Of a stretch of DNA of 12,638 bases, positions 12,153 through 12,638 are shown piece by piece (position 1 is the first letter of the stretch; each line of letters starts with the position of its first letter). The notes under the pieces are model-generated. The model was not told where the DNA came from. It searched no databases and saw only the letters and a program-made list of their open reading frames with translations. Source of the DNA: Bacteroidota bacterium (lineage in GTDB: Bacteria > Bacteroidota > Bacteroidia > Bacteroidales > VadinHA17); the NCBI GenBank assembly GCA_021816545.1, contig JAKAXP010000047.1, forward strand, positions 1-12,638. Reading direction: 5' to 3'. The position numbers were made by a program, and so were the translations under genes.

Positions 12153-12638
12153 CTAATTCATCCCTGTTTCGAAAGGCATCAGGCCGTGCCTGAACTCGCC
12201 GACAATTTCAAGTCCCTCTGTCAAAGGCCTGATTGCATCAAGTGCAAGCCGGTAACGTTTATAATCATCATATATAAGATCAATGTGAAACAGGTATTCC
12301 CAGGGACGACCAACAATCGGAAGCGACTGAATCTTTGTAAGGCTGATCCGATAGAAGGCTAGGACTGAGAGCACCTGTGAGAGAGAGCCCACTTTATGGG
12401 GAAGTGAAAAGCACACCATTGCCTTATCGGTTCCGTAAGGCCGGGCGGGGCCGGAAGCTTCCTTTCCCGCGGGATGTTCAGGGTGGCTTCTGTTTCCGCT
12501 CATATCCGCCTTATTCTTCATGCCCGAGATTATCAGGAAACGGGTGAAGTTCAGGCTGTCATCCTCAATCTCACTCTTCAGGATGGCAAGGCTGTACATA
12601 TCCGCAGCGGTTCTGCTTGCAATGGCCCCGGAGCCTAA
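12153..12638 (-). CDS. pheA: Prephenate dehydratase with ACT domain, C-terminal part
   Basis: The frame is open to the window edge, so the start and most of the catalytic domain lie beyond 12638; 161 residues are visible. They begin GSGAIASRTAADMY and reach NFTRFLII, which carries the catalytic Thr-Arg-Phe motif (visible residues 32-34) of prephenate dehydratase, converting prephenate to phenylpyruvate. The last part is an ACT regulatory domain (about 73-150) with VGSLSQVL at the GALV position and SLTKIQSLPIVGRPWEY at the ESRP position, so allosteric control by phenylalanine is likely. Between them is a linker of about 35 residues rich in Gly, Pro and charged residues, longer than I expect for the family. 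No chorismate mutase is visible here; that activity is fused to the DAHP synthase downstream. First visible gene of the aromatic operon, with the promoter outside the window. Confidence 0.92.
   Translation of the reverse strand, partial: LGSGAIASRTAADMYSLAILKSEIEDDSLNFTRFLIISGMKNKADMSGNRSHPEHPAGKEASGPARPYGTDKAMVCFSLPHKVGSLSQVLSVLAFYRISLTKIQSLPIVGRPWEYLFHIDLIYDDYKRYRLALDAIRPLTEGLEIVGEFRHGLMPFETGMN

Noticed and set aside
1..12638. CRISPR array, tRNA/rRNA, transposon, prophage or toxin-antitoxin module
   Set aside because: Looked for regular direct repeats, cloverleaf-like segments, transposase or integrase motifs and small paired genes; none was seen.

Overview
The window looks like chromosomal DNA of a Bacteroidota bacterium, most likely an uncultivated, Bacteroidales-like lineage of moderate GC content. 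Three things point there. Two copies of the 10-mer TAACTTTGCA sit just upstream of genes and match the Bacteroidota -7 element (TAnnTTTG). Most genes lack a Shine-Dalgarno sequence. The minus-strand aromatic amino acid cluster has the pheA / aminotransferase / tyrA / DAHP synthase-chorismate mutase composition I associate with this phylum. The phylum call is inference from these signs, not from a database search.

Layout. (1) 1-1803, plus strand: the 3' end of a LolA-like outer-membrane lipoprotein-sorting protein, then mnmE (tRNA U34-modifying GTPase). (2) 1885-4185, minus strand: a FemAB-type peptidyltransferase-like protein, and upstream of it a six-repeat BNR/Ycf48-like beta-propeller lipoprotein; a perfect 9-bp hairpin lies between them. 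(3) 4186-4493: a 308-nt divergent intergenic region with a 17-bp palindrome, two further inverted repeats and a convincing plus-strand promoter. (4) 4494-7628, plus strand: a tightly coupled three-gene operon coding for a membrane-anchored triple NEW3-like beta-sandwich protein, an ABC ATPase and an ABC-2 type permease; each gene has a strong Shine-Dalgarno site. (5) 7643-12638, minus strand: a compact aromatic operon read in the order pheA (partial), aminotransferase, tyrA, DAHP synthase-chorismate mutase, aroA.

How the genes work together. The aromatic operon encodes the committed first step (DAHP synthase), the sixth step (EPSP synthase), the chorismate branch (chorismate mutase), and both terminal branches (prephenate dehydratase for Phe, prephenate dehydrogenase for Tyr), plus a transaminase likely to finish both. 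The NEW3/ABC operon probably forms one membrane complex: cytoplasmic ATPase, integral permease and a periplasm-facing anchored beta-sandwich subunit; its substrate is unknown. The other genes (mnmE, FemAB-like, propeller lipoprotein, LolA-like) show no clear functional link to each other.

No tRNA, rRNA, CRISPR array, transposase, integrase or phage gene was seen. Nothing in the window is clearly an undescribed system. The best candidates for new biology are the NEW3/ABC transporter with its palindrome-rich control region, the EPSP synthase with an atypical glyphosate-site loop, and the aminotransferase with Met in place of the usual NPTG Asn.
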